A stretch of DNA of 64,000 bases. Origin: Streptomyces sp. CB02400. Lineage in GTDB: Bacteria; Actinomycetota; Actinomycetes; Streptomycetales; Streptomycetaceae. The position numbers and the translations under genes are program-made. The notes beneath the pieces are model-generated. The model was not told where the DNA came from and ran no database searches. It worked only from the letters and a program-made list of their open reading frames with translations. Shown here piece after piece: positions 39,960 to 48,500 of this stretch (position 1 is the first letter of the stretch; every line of letters begins with the position of its first letter). Where the stretch lies: the NCBI RefSeq assembly GCF_001905725.1, contig NZ_LIWB01000006.1, forward strand, positions 372,001 to 436,000, given 5' to 3'.

Positions 39960-40805
39960 TCAGGCCACGCGGAACTGCTCGTCGCGGGCGTCGCTGAGGA
40001 ACATCTGTCCCGGTGCGTGCGTGATGGCGAACGGCGGACGGGAGGCCATGACCGCGGCCTGCGGGGTCACCCCGCAGGCCCAGAACACAGGGATGTCGTC
40101 CGGCTCGAAGTCCACCGGCTCGCCGAAGTCCGGGCGGCCGAGGTCGTCGATGCCCAGCCCGGAGGGATCACCGCAGTGCACGGGCCCGCCGTGCACCGCC
40201 GGCAGCAGGCTGCTCTCCCGGATCGCCGCGGAGAGGTGCCGCGGCGGCACCGGCCGCATGGACACCACCATCGGCCCGCGCAGCCGTCCCGCCGGACGGC
40301 ACTGCCAACTCGTCACGTACATGGGAACGTTGCGGCCCTGCTCGACGTGCCGGACCGGAACGCCCGCCGCCGTCAGCGCCCACTCGAACGTGAAGCTGCA
40401 GCCGATCAGGAACGACACCAGATCACCGCGCCAGTGCGCCCGCACGTCCGTCGGCTCGTCCACCAGTTCGCCGTGCTCCCACACGCGGTAGCGCGGCAGA
40501 TCGGTGCGCAGGTCCGCGTCCGGGGCGAGGACGGTGGCCGTGGACCCGGCGTCGGTGACGTCCAGGACCGGACAGGGCTTGGGGTTGCGCTGGCAGAACA
40601 ACAGCATGTCGTACGCCCAGTCGGCGGGCACCGAGATCAGATTGGCCTGCGTGTGCCCCGCGGCCACGCCGGCCGTGGGGCCCGTCAGCCCCTCCCGGAA
40701 GCGGGCGCGCGCCGTGCGCGGGCTCCACGCGCGCGCGTGCTCGTCGGCCAGTGTCACAGGGCGGTCGTCCACCGCGGTCGGCGGACGGTCGTCGGTGTGG
40801 TTCAC
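39960..40805 (-). CDS. DUF1445 putative hydro-lyase / D-glutamate cyclase-like
   Basis: A 281-aa DUF1445 (YcsI) protein. Conserved blocks: AGVAAGHTQANLISVPADWA, DLVSFLIGCSFTFEWALTAA, VPMYVTSWQCRPAGRLRGPM and VFWACGVTPQAAVMASRPPF with ITHAPGQMFLSD. The related mitochondrial DGLUCY enzyme converts D-glutamate to 5-oxo-D-proline, which would feed the adjacent pxp genes; ycsI stands in the Bacillus kip/ycs operon in the same way. The GTG at 40805-40803 overlaps the stop of the transporter gene (GTGA) and has GGAAGGAACTGGA upstream. Activity is inferred from family and context. Confidence 0.85.
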   Translation of the reverse strand: MNHTDDRPPTAVDDRPVTLADEHARAWSPRTARARFREGLTGPTAGVAAGHTQANLISVPADWAYDMLLFCQRNPKPCPVLDVTDAGSTATVLAPDADLRTDLPRYRVWEHGELVDEPTDVRAHWRGDLVSFLIGCSFTFEWALTAAGVPVRHVEQGRNVPMYVTSWQCRPAGRLRGPMVVSMRPVPPRHLSAAIRESSLLPAVHGGPVHCGDPSGLGIDDLGRPDFGEPVDFEPDDIPVFWACGVTPQAAVMASRPPFAITHAPGQMFLSDARDEQFRVA

Positions 40806-42121
40806 TCCAGTTCCTTCCCGCGCGTCTCCGGCAGCCCCAGCAGCGCCAGCGCCGCGATGCCGTAGCCGATCGCGCCGAAGACCAGCGCCCCGCCCACGCC
40901 CCAGCTGTCGGCCAGGAAGCCGACCGTCGTGGGGAAGACGGCACCCACGGCACGTCCGGTGTTGTACGTGAAGCCCTGCCCCGTACCGCGCACCGCCGTC
41001 GGGTACAGCTCGCTCAGATAGGAGCCGAAGCCGCTGAAGATCGCCGACATGCAGAACCCGAGCGGGAAGCCGAGCACGAGGATCACGGTGTTGGCGCCGT
41101 TCGGGATGTTCGTGTACGCCAGGATGCAGATCGCGGACAGCAGCGCGAACAGCCAGATGTTGCGCCGGCGGCCCAGCCGGTCGGTGAGGTAGCCGCCGGT
41201 CAGATAGCCGATGAAGGCGCCCGAGATCAGGAACGTCAGATAGCCGCCGGTGCCGACGACCGACAGGTCGCGCTCCGTCTTCAGATAGGTCGGCACCCAG
41301 GTGGCGAGGGTGTAGTAGCCGCCCTGGACGCCGGTGGAGAGCAGCACGGCGAAGAGCGTGGTGCGCAGCAGACCCGGTGCTCCCGGCCGGTCCGGCCGGA
41401 AGATCGTCGCGAACGAGCCCTTCCGCGTGCTCTTCTCCCGCGCGGCGGCCGCCTCGGGCGCGTCCCGCACACTGCGCCGCACCCACACCACGAGCAGCGC
41501 CGGCAGCGCGCCGGTCCAGAACATCACGCGCCAGGCCAGGTCGTCGTCCACCAGCGAGAAGACCGCCGTGTACACGATCACGGCCAGCGCCCAGCCCACG
41601 GCCCAGGAGCTCTGGACCGCGCCGAGGGTGCGGCCCCGGTTCCGCGCGCTCGCGTACTCGGCGACCAGGATCGCGCCGACCGCCCACTCACCGCCGAAGC
41701 CGAGGCCCTGCAGCGCGCGGAACACCAGCAGCGTCTCGTAGTTGGGCGCGAAGCCGCAGGCCACGGTGAACACCGCGTACGTGATCACGGTCAGCAGCAG
41801 CGCCTTGACCCGGCCGATGCGGTCGGCCAGTACGCCGGCGAGGGCGCCGCCGACCGCGGAGACCACCAGGGTGACGGTGGTGAGCAGGCCGGTCTGACCG
41901 CTGTCCAGACCGAAGTACGCCGACAGCGCGACCATCGTCAGCGGCAGCGTGAAGTAGTCGTACGAGTCCAGGGCATAGCCGCCGAACGCGCCGCCGAAGG
42001 CGCGCCGGCCGCGCGGTCCCAGCGCGTGCAGCCAGCCGAACGCCCCGTCGTCGGGGGCGTGTTCGGGTGGTGCGGGGTGTGGGGTGTCGGTCAGGGCCCG
42101 CGATGGAGGGGGCGTGCTCAT
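40802..42121 (-). CDS. MFS transporter of the 5-oxoproline operon
   Basis: A 439-aa metabolite:H+ symporter-type MFS with 12 helices. The loop 2-3 signature is GVLADRIGRVKALLLTVITY, and helix 4-5 has LVFRALQGLGFGGEWAVGAI, typical of the aromatic acid/sialate-like (AAHS/MHS) branch. The second half repeats the pattern with YLTDRLGRRRNIWLFALLSA. The ATG at 42121-42119 follows GCGAGGTGCCC. First gene of the operon, presumably importing the substrate (D-glutamate, 5-oxoproline or a related acid). Divergent from GntR. Confidence 0.9.
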   Translation of the reverse strand: MSTPPPSRALTDTPHPAPPEHAPDDGAFGWLHALGPRGRRAFGGAFGGYALDSYDYFTLPLTMVALSAYFGLDSGQTGLLTTVTLVVSAVGGALAGVLADRIGRVKALLLTVITYAVFTVACGFAPNYETLLVFRALQGLGFGGEWAVGAILVAEYASARNRGRTLGAVQSSWAVGWALAVIVYTAVFSLVDDDLAWRVMFWTGALPALLVVWVRRSVRDAPEAAAAREKSTRKGSFATIFRPDRPGAPGLLRTTLFAVLLSTGVQGGYYTLATWVPTYLKTERDLSVVGTGGYLTFLISGAFIGYLTGGYLTDRLGRRRNIWLFALLSAICILAYTNIPNGANTVILVLGFPLGFCMSAIFSGFGSYLSELYPTAVRGTGQGFTYNTGRAVGAVFPTTVGFLADSWGVGGALVFGAIGYGIAALALLGLPETRGKELE

Positions 42122-42189
42122 GGGCACCTCGCAGAGGGAGGACGGAGGGTGCGGGAAAGGGTGAGCCGTGCCACTGTCCAGCAAGGTAG

Positions 42190-42208
42190 AGGATCGTTGA
42201 ACGATCCT
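42190..42208. promoter_or_regulatory. perfect 19-bp palindrome, GntR operator
   Basis: AGGATCGTT-G-AACGATCCT is fully symmetric around one central base. It overlaps a second symmetry TTGAA-CGATCC-TTCAA, the shape preferred by FadR-type GntR proteins. It lies between the divergent MFS and GntR genes, so it most likely controls both. Confidence 0.75.
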
Positions 42209-42255
42209 TCAATACCCATGTTGTCTCGTACTTCCGCGTGCGATTGAATTCCGGC

Positions 42256-42972
42256 ATGGCAGAGCAGATGGGCGGACTGGCCGACGACCGTGCCCTGTTG
42301 GGCCGTACCAGCACCGCCGAGCGGGTCGCGGACATCCTCAGGAGCCGTATCGCCGAGGGCTACTTCCCGCCCGGTACGCGGCTGTCGGAGGACAGCATCG
42401 GCGGCGCGCTCGGCGTCTCCCGCAACACGCTGCGCGAGGCGTTCCGGCTGCTCACGCACGAACGGCTGCTCGTCCACGAGCTGAACCGGGGCGTGTTCGT
42501 CCGGGTGCTGACCGTCGAGGACGTCGAGGACATCTACCGCACCCGCCGGCTCGTCGAGTGCGCCGTCGTACGCGGGCTCGGCGACCCGCCCTACGCGCTC
42601 GGCGCGCTCACCGAGGTGGTGGAACAGGGGCGTAAGGCGGCGCGCGAAGGTGACTGGAAAGGCGTGGGTACGGCCAATATCCACTTCCACCGGGAACTGG
42701 TGGCCCTCGCCGCCAGCGAGCGCACGGACGAGCTGATGCGCAGCGTCTTCGCCGAACTGCGGCTCGCCTTCCACGTCGTGGACGAACCCCGGCGACTGCA
42801 CGAACCGTACATCGCCCGCAATGTCGGGATTCTCCAGGCTTTGCAGGGCGGGGACCGCGACAGGGCCGAGGCGCTGCTGGCGGCCTACCTCGAGGTCTCG
42901 CTGGAACGGGTCGTCGAGGTGTACCGGCGGCGTGTCGGCGAGGACGGCCAGGACGGCCGGCCGGCGGTGTGA
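42256..42972 (+). CDS. GntR-family regulator (FadR/FCD type)
   Basis: A 238-aa regulator. The winged helix (about 16-82) reads RTSTAERVADILRSRIAEGY and LSEDSIGGALGVSRNTLREA. The helical FCD domain (about 95-220) has the metal/ligand His and Asp pattern in VGTANIHFHRELVALAASER and LQALQGGDRDRAEALLAAYL. The ATG at 42256 is chosen; a GTG at 42238 would add six residues and neither has a strong ribosome-binding site. Divergent from the 5-oxoproline operon, its likely target, across a perfect palindrome. Confidence 0.9.
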   Translation: MAEQMGGLADDRALLGRTSTAERVADILRSRIAEGYFPPGTRLSEDSIGGALGVSRNTLREAFRLLTHERLLVHELNRGVFVRVLTVEDVEDIYRTRRLVECAVVRGLGDPPYALGALTEVVEQGRKAAREGDWKGVGTANIHFHRELVALAASERTDELMRSVFAELRLAFHVVDEPRRLHEPYIARNVGILQALQGGDRDRAEALLAAYLEVSLERVVEVYRRRVGEDGQDGRPAV

Positions 42973-43041
42973 CGACCGTCGCGCCGGGGCGCAACACGGT
43001 CGTTTGGGTCGTTGTCAGACCGAGGACCTAGTCTGTGCACC

Positions 43042-44568
43042 GTGACTTCGCCTGCATCGACGGACAGCGTTCCGCCCCAGCTCAGCGCGGGGCCGCGGCC
43101 CGCGCCGGGCCCGGCCGCCGACGAAGGGCTGGCGCGGCGGCTGCGCGCGCTCGCGTGCACCGCGCCGCTGCACGACCTCGACGCGCGCAAGGCCAACCTC
43201 GCCGGCGAGTACTCGGTGTACGGCATGGCGGAGATCGCCCTCGCGGGCATCGACCTCGTCACCCTGAACATGGACTTCGACACGGGCGCGGACCACGACC
43301 AGATAGTCGCCCGGCTCATCCCGCGCATCGCCGCCCAGGCCCCGCGCCGCTCCGCCGCCGAGCACGAGCGGGTGGCCCGCTGGGTCCTGGAGAACCTGAT
43401 CAACGTCGGCAGCGTCGACCGCGGCTTCCGCGCGGTGTACGGCGTGTTCGGGGCGGACGGCACCTATGTGCGCCGCGACTACGACTTCAAGCTGATCGAG
43501 GAGGTGCCCGGCCCCGGCGGCACGGTGTACCTGCGGGCCACCGACGAGGCGGTCAACGTCCTGGTCGGCGCCCTGGACACCGATGTCACCAGCGCGCAGA
43601 TCGCCGCCGAGGTCAAGCTGGAGGTGCTGATCAGCCGAGGCAGGCTCGCCGACGCCCAGCTCGCCGCCGAGCAGGCCCGCTACCGGACCGTGCAGTACTC
43701 CGAGACCCTGCGCCGGGCCCTGGACGCCACCCGCCGCAACGTCCGCGCGGTGGACTGGTTGAGCGCCGTGCCCGACATGATCACCGAGGCCCTCGACCAC
43801 GTGGCGGACCGCTACCGCCACGAGAACGCGATCCTCACCAACATCCGCAAGGCCCGCGACGAGTCCGAGGACCCCGAGCACAAGCGCCGGGCGGCCGAGC
43901 TGGTGGACATCGTCAAGGACTGCATCCGGCGCCACACCCAGCTGCAGTCCCGGCTGCTGGAGGCCGGCCCGCTGTTCCGCGCCGAACAGGACCGGCAGGC
44001 CTTCGCCACCCCCACGTCGGCCTCGGGCACCGACCTCTACGGCCACCTCCTCGCGCCCCTGCTGCCGCTGCCCGTGGAGCGGGCGGCCCGGGTCACCGAC
44101 GCCTTCTTCGCCCACGGCACCGGACTGCGCACCCCGGTCTCCGTCCGGGTCGCCGACCTCGTCGAGATCCTGCTGACACCGCCCGTGGAGCGGGAACACC
44201 TCGGCGTCGAGATGCCCGAGCCCGACCTGATCGCCACGCCCGACGACAGCCGCTTCAGCGAGGAGCAGCTCGCGGCCGCCACGGAGCTGCTGGACCTGCC
44301 GGCCGACGCACCGCGCCGGCTGTCCGGACTGCTCGCCGACGCCCGCCGCCAGGACCCCGAACTGCCCTACCTGGTCGCCCTGCTCGCCATCCACGCCGCC
44401 AGCCCCCCGGTCGGCACCGCCTACCGCCAGGGCGAACCGAAACTGCTGTTCGCCGTGGACGACGGAACCGACCTCGACGACCCCGAGTTCGGCGGCGCCG
44501 ACCTCATCGTCGGCACGGCCCTGCTGGACGCGGCGGGGATGGCCGCGGACCGGTCGGAGGCGGCATGA
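43042..44568 (+). CDS. kleisin/JetA-like subunit of an SMC-type complex
   Basis: A 508-aa soluble protein, first gene of a three-gene operon with a MukE-like and an SMC-like protein. After a Pro/Ala-rich leader, residues about 25-180 are mixed alpha/beta with winged-helix character (VARWVLENLINVGSVDRGFR; GTVYLRATDEAVNVLVGALD). Then comes a long helical stretch (about 185-310; VKLEVLISRGRLADAQLAAE, then QARYRTVQYSETLRRALDAT, VRAVDWLSAVPDMITEALDH), the layout of MukF and JetA after their N-terminal domain. A C-terminal helical region ends ADLIVGTALLDAAGMAADRS. The GTG at 43042 is preceded by TAGTCT at -13 to -8 and no ribosome-binding site, suggesting a leaderless transcript. Family assignment rests on layout and neighbours, not on a search. 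Confidence 0.6.
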   Translation: MTSPASTDSVPPQLSAGPRPAPGPAADEGLARRLRALACTAPLHDLDARKANLAGEYSVYGMAEIALAGIDLVTLNMDFDTGADHDQIVARLIPRIAAQAPRRSAAEHERVARWVLENLINVGSVDRGFRAVYGVFGADGTYVRRDYDFKLIEEVPGPGGTVYLRATDEAVNVLVGALDTDVTSAQIAAEVKLEVLISRGRLADAQLAAEQARYRTVQYSETLRRALDATRRNVRAVDWLSAVPDMITEALDHVADRYRHENAILTNIRKARDESEDPEHKRRAAELVDIVKDCIRRHTQLQSRLLEAGPLFRAEQDRQAFATPTSASGTDLYGHLLAPLLPLPVERAARVTDAFFAHGTGLRTPVSVRVADLVEILLTPPVEREHLGVEMPEPDLIATPDDSRFSEEQLAAATELLDLPADAPRRLSGLLADARRQDPELPYLVALLAIHAASPPVGTAYRQGEPKLLFAVDDGTDLDDPEFGGADLIVGTALLDAAGMAADRSEAA

Positions 44569-44621
44569 CGGAGCAAGCAGTCCGTACCGAGGTGTCCCAG
44601 AACAAGGAGTCCCGACCGTGA
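44565..44621 (+). CDS. 18-codon micro-ORF bridging the first and second genes of the SMC operon
   Basis: Starts ATGA over the stop of the 508-aa gene and ends with a TGA inside the GTGA start of the next gene; it encodes MTEQAVRTEVSQNKESRP. It covers exactly the gap between the two genes in a third frame, so ribosomes could pass from one gene to the next without leaving the mRNA. The downstream gene also has its own AAGGAG. It may be chance. Confidence 0.35.
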   Translation: MTEQAVRTEVSQNKESRP

Positions 44622-45499
44622 CCGAGCACGTCGAGTGGAGTGAGCCGGAGGCCGTGGCCGCACCGGCGAGCGCCGCCGTCACACCCGCCGACGCCGCCGA
44701 CGCCGCGCGGCTCGTCGCCTTCGGCCTGCAGCCCAAGCTCCAGCCCGCCCGCGACCAGGAGTACGCCGACCTGCTGCGCCGCTACCGCGAGGACCCGCCG
44801 TTCGCGCGGCTCGCCGACGCCGTGGCCACCGGCCTCGGACTGATCGTGCTGGAGGTGTCCCCGCGCGCCGGCATGGCCGTCACCGCCGCGGAGGACTCCG
44901 TCTTCGCCGTCCGCATGGGCGACTACGCGCGCCGCACCTCCGCCGACGGCAGCGACAGGTTCCTGCACGGGCTCGCCCACCTCGCCGTCGCCGCCATGGC
45001 CTTCCCGCGCCCCGAGGACCTCGCCGACGACGGCTACATCGGGCGCGTCACGGTCAACGGCGTCGACGCCTTCGTCCGCCAGGCCTGCCACCGCCTGGAG
45101 GAGCGGGCCGCGGAGCAGGGCGAGAACACCGACCCGGCCAGCGACGCCCCCGGCCTGGAGGCCGCGTGGCGGATCTGGGCCAGACGCAGCTCGACCGGCG
45201 CCACCAAGGACGCACGCCGGCTCGCGGGATCGACCACCGGCATCGTCGCCAAGGCCGTCGGCTTCCTCACCGACTCCGGCTTCCTGCAGCGCACCGGCGA
45301 CGACAACGGCGGCACGTACCGCACCACGGCCCGCTACCAGCTCCAGGTCCGCGACATGGCGGGCGGCGCCGCCATGGCCGAGCTGCTGGAGCTGGGCGTC
45401 GTCCCGGTCACCGACGGGACGCCCACCCTGCTGCCGCCCGAGGACGGCGACGACCTGGAGCTGGTCGCCGACGCCGGCCTGCCGTTCCACTCCGCCTGA
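44618..45499 (+). CDS. MukE/JetB-like winged-helix subunit
   Basis: A 293-aa protein with an Ala-rich N-terminus, then a helical core (ADLLRRYREDPPFARLADAV; GLGLIVLEVSPRAGMAVTAA) and a C-terminal winged-helix-like segment (TTGIVAKAVGFLTDSGFLQR, GGTYRTTARYQLQVRDMAGG, AAMAELLELGVVPV). Small two-winged-helix proteins of this size bind the kleisin in MukBEF and Wadjet complexes. It sits between the kleisin-like and SMC-like genes, in the F-E-B order of muk/mks operons. The GTG at 44618 follows AAGGAGTCCCGACC. The subunit role is inferred from size, wHTH character and operon order. Confidence 0.6.
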   Translation: MTEHVEWSEPEAVAAPASAAVTPADAADAARLVAFGLQPKLQPARDQEYADLLRRYREDPPFARLADAVATGLGLIVLEVSPRAGMAVTAAEDSVFAVRMGDYARRTSADGSDRFLHGLAHLAVAAMAFPRPEDLADDGYIGRVTVNGVDAFVRQACHRLEERAAEQGENTDPASDAPGLEAAWRIWARRSSTGATKDARRLAGSTTGIVAKAVGFLTDSGFLQRTGDDNGGTYRTTARYQLQVRDMAGGAAMAELLELGVVPVTDGTPTLLPPEDGDDLELVADAGLPFHSA

Positions 45500-45533
45500 A
45501 CCCCCGTCTCACGAAGCCTCACGAGAGTCCGCC

Positions 45534-48500
45534 ATGTACGAGCTGTCCCGGGTCCGCCTCTACTCCATCGGGCCGGCCGGTGCGCGCTACGCCGACACCG
45601 TGCTCGACCTGCGCGGTGTCGGCGGGGCCGTGCCCGACCCCGCGCCGACGCAGGCGGAGTTCTTCCAGGAGGAGCCCGTCGGCCCGCCGCGCCGGCCGGC
45701 GCCCGCCGGGGTGCTCTTCCTGGAGAACGGCGGCGGCAAGTCGGTCCTGCTGAAGCTGATCTTCTCCGTGATGCTCCCGGGCCACCGCAACACCCTCGGC
45801 GGCGCCAGCTCCGGTGTGCTGCGCAAATTCCTGCTCGCCGACGACTGCGGCCATGTGGCGCTGGAGTGGCAGCACGTGCAGACCGGCGAGTGCGTCGTCG
45901 TCGGCAAGGCCAGCGAGTGGCGGGGCCGCCAGGTCTCCAACGACCCCAGGAAGTTCGCCGAGGCCTGGTACTCCTTCCGGCCCGGCCCCGGTCTCAGTCT
46001 GGACAACCTCCCCGTCGCCGAGTCCACGGCCGTACGGCCGCCCGTCGAGGGCCAGTCGGGCGCGCGGGGACGGCGCCGCACCATGAAGGGCTTCCGGGAC
46101 GCCCTCACGGAGGCCGGCAAGAACTACCCGCACCTGGAGGTGCACTGGGAGGAGATCCACGAGCGCTGGACCGAGCACCTCGGCGAGCTGGGACTCGACC
46201 CGGAACTCTTCCGCTATCAGCGGGAGATGAACGCCGACGAAGGCGAGGCCGCCGGTCTCTTCGCGGTCAAGAAGGACTCCGACTTCACCGACCTGCTGCT
46301 GCGAGCCGTCACCGACACCCGGGACACCGACGGACTCGCCGACCTGGTCGGCGGCTTCGGCAACAAGCTGGGCCGGCGCGCCGAACTGATCGCCGAACGC
46401 GACTTCACCGCCGGGTCCGTCGACCTGCTCGGCCGGATCGTCGAGGCCGCCGAGGCCCGCACCCGCGCGCGGGAGATCCACACCACCGCCGAGCGCCGCA
46501 CCCGCACCCTGGCCCGCAGGCTCTCCGCGCGCGGCGCCCGGGAACGCGTCCGCGCGGCCGACCTGGCGCAACGGGTCACCGCCGCCGCGTACGCCGTCAC
46601 CCACGCCGAGTCGGCACGCGAGCACAGCGCGCTGATCTCCGCCGAACTCGCCTACCGGCACGCCTCCCTGGCGCTCGCCGCCGCCGAGAAGTCCGCCGCC
46701 GCCCAGAAACGCGAACTCGCCGACGCGCGCACCCTGTACTCGGCCTGGCAGGCCGCCGAGGCCGTACTGCGCCACCGCGCCGCAGCCGACCGCGTCGCCA
46801 GGGTGTCAGCCGCCATCCAGGAGGCCGAACGGGACGCGGCCCCCGCCCTGGCCGCGCGCGCCAAGGCCGCCGTCGACCTGGTACGCGCCCTGCACGCGGC
46901 CGCGCAGAACGCCGAGAACCTCGCCAACGAGGAGGAGGAGCGCTCCGCAGCCCTCCAGGAGGTCAGCGACGGCGCCTACCGCGACTCCACCGCCGCCGCC
47001 ACCGAGGCGCAGCGGGCCCGCAGCGAGGTCGGGCACCTGCGGCAGCGGCTCACCGAGGTCGAGCAGGAGACCGCCGAGGCCGTGCGGGCCGGCTGGCTCG
47101 ACGACAGCGCCCCCGACGCCGACCCCGCCAGGGCCGCCCTCGCGGCCAGTGACGCCGAGAAGACGGCGGTCGCCGCCTGGGACACCGCCCGCGAGGCGGC
47201 CCGCCGGGCCACCGAGCACGCGCGGGAGGCGGCCGCCGCCGAGAGCCGCGCGGAACTCACCGCGGCTCGCGCGGCGGACGCGGCCACGGCGGCCGAGCGC
47301 GCCCACGAGGGCGAGCGCCGCACGGCCGAGGCCCTCGCCGCCGAACAGCGGCTGGCGGAACTGCTGAGCCTGCCGGGAGCTACCGGCAGGCAGCGGACGA
47401 ATGTGCCGGGACAGCGCCCGGACGCCGACCGCGCCGCGGGTGATTCCGACGCCGGGTCCTCTCCCGCCGAGGGGACCCTGACCGCCGAGGAACTCGACCG
47501 CTTCGCCGACGAGCTGCGCGAACTGCTCGACGACGCCGTCTCCTCCGCCGAGCGGCAACTGTTCGACCTGCGGACCGCCGCCGCGGACGACGCGCGCATC
47601 CTCGGCGCCCTCGGCGACGGCGGGCTGCTGCCGCCAGGCCCGGACGTGCTGGCCACGGTCGAGTTCCTCGGCGAGCACGGCATCCCGGCCCTTCCGGGAT
47701 GGCGCTACCTCGCCCAGGCCGTCGACCCGGCCGACCACGCGCGCGTGCTCGCCGCCCGCCCCGAACTGGTCGACGGCGTCGTCATCACCGACCCGGACTC
47801 CCACCTCCGCGCCCGCGAGGCACTGAGCGACGCCGCCCTGCTGCCCCGGTCCGCCGTCGCCGTCGGCACCGCCGCCGCCCTGCTCGCCCCCACCCCCGCG
47901 CCGGGCACGGACACCGGGGACGTCTTCCTCGTACCGCCGAACCCGGCCATGCACGACGAGCATGCCGCCGACGAGGAACGGCAGACCCTGCGCGCCCGGG
48001 CGACCGAGCGGGACGAGGAGATCCGCGCGCTCGCCGCCCGGCTCGGCAAGGACCGGGAGCTGGCCGCGCGGCTCGCCTCCTGGCGCACCGGCTGCCCCGC
48101 CGGACGGCTCACGGAGCTGTCCGGTACGGCCCACGAGGCACGGGCGTTCGCCGAGGAGTCCGAGGCCGAGCTGGCCGAGGCGCGCACCGTGCGGGCGGAG
48201 GCCGAGGAGGCCGCCGCCGAGGCAGTCGGCGTCCGCGACGAGCGGCAGGAAGCCGCGCAGAAGGCCCGGCGCGCGGCCGACGCCCTCGCCGGACTCGCCT
48301 TCCGGCTGCGCGAACGGGCCGGCTGGCAGGTCAAGCTGCGCGAACTCGCCGACGACGCGACCGAGGCGGAGGCCCGCGCCCAGACCTGCCTGGAACGGGC
48401 GCGCGCCGCCGACGAGGACCGGCGCGGCGCCCAGCGGGCCGCCGACGACGCCCGGCGCACCGCCCGCGCGCTGCGCGCCGAGCGCTCCGAGATCGCGGGC

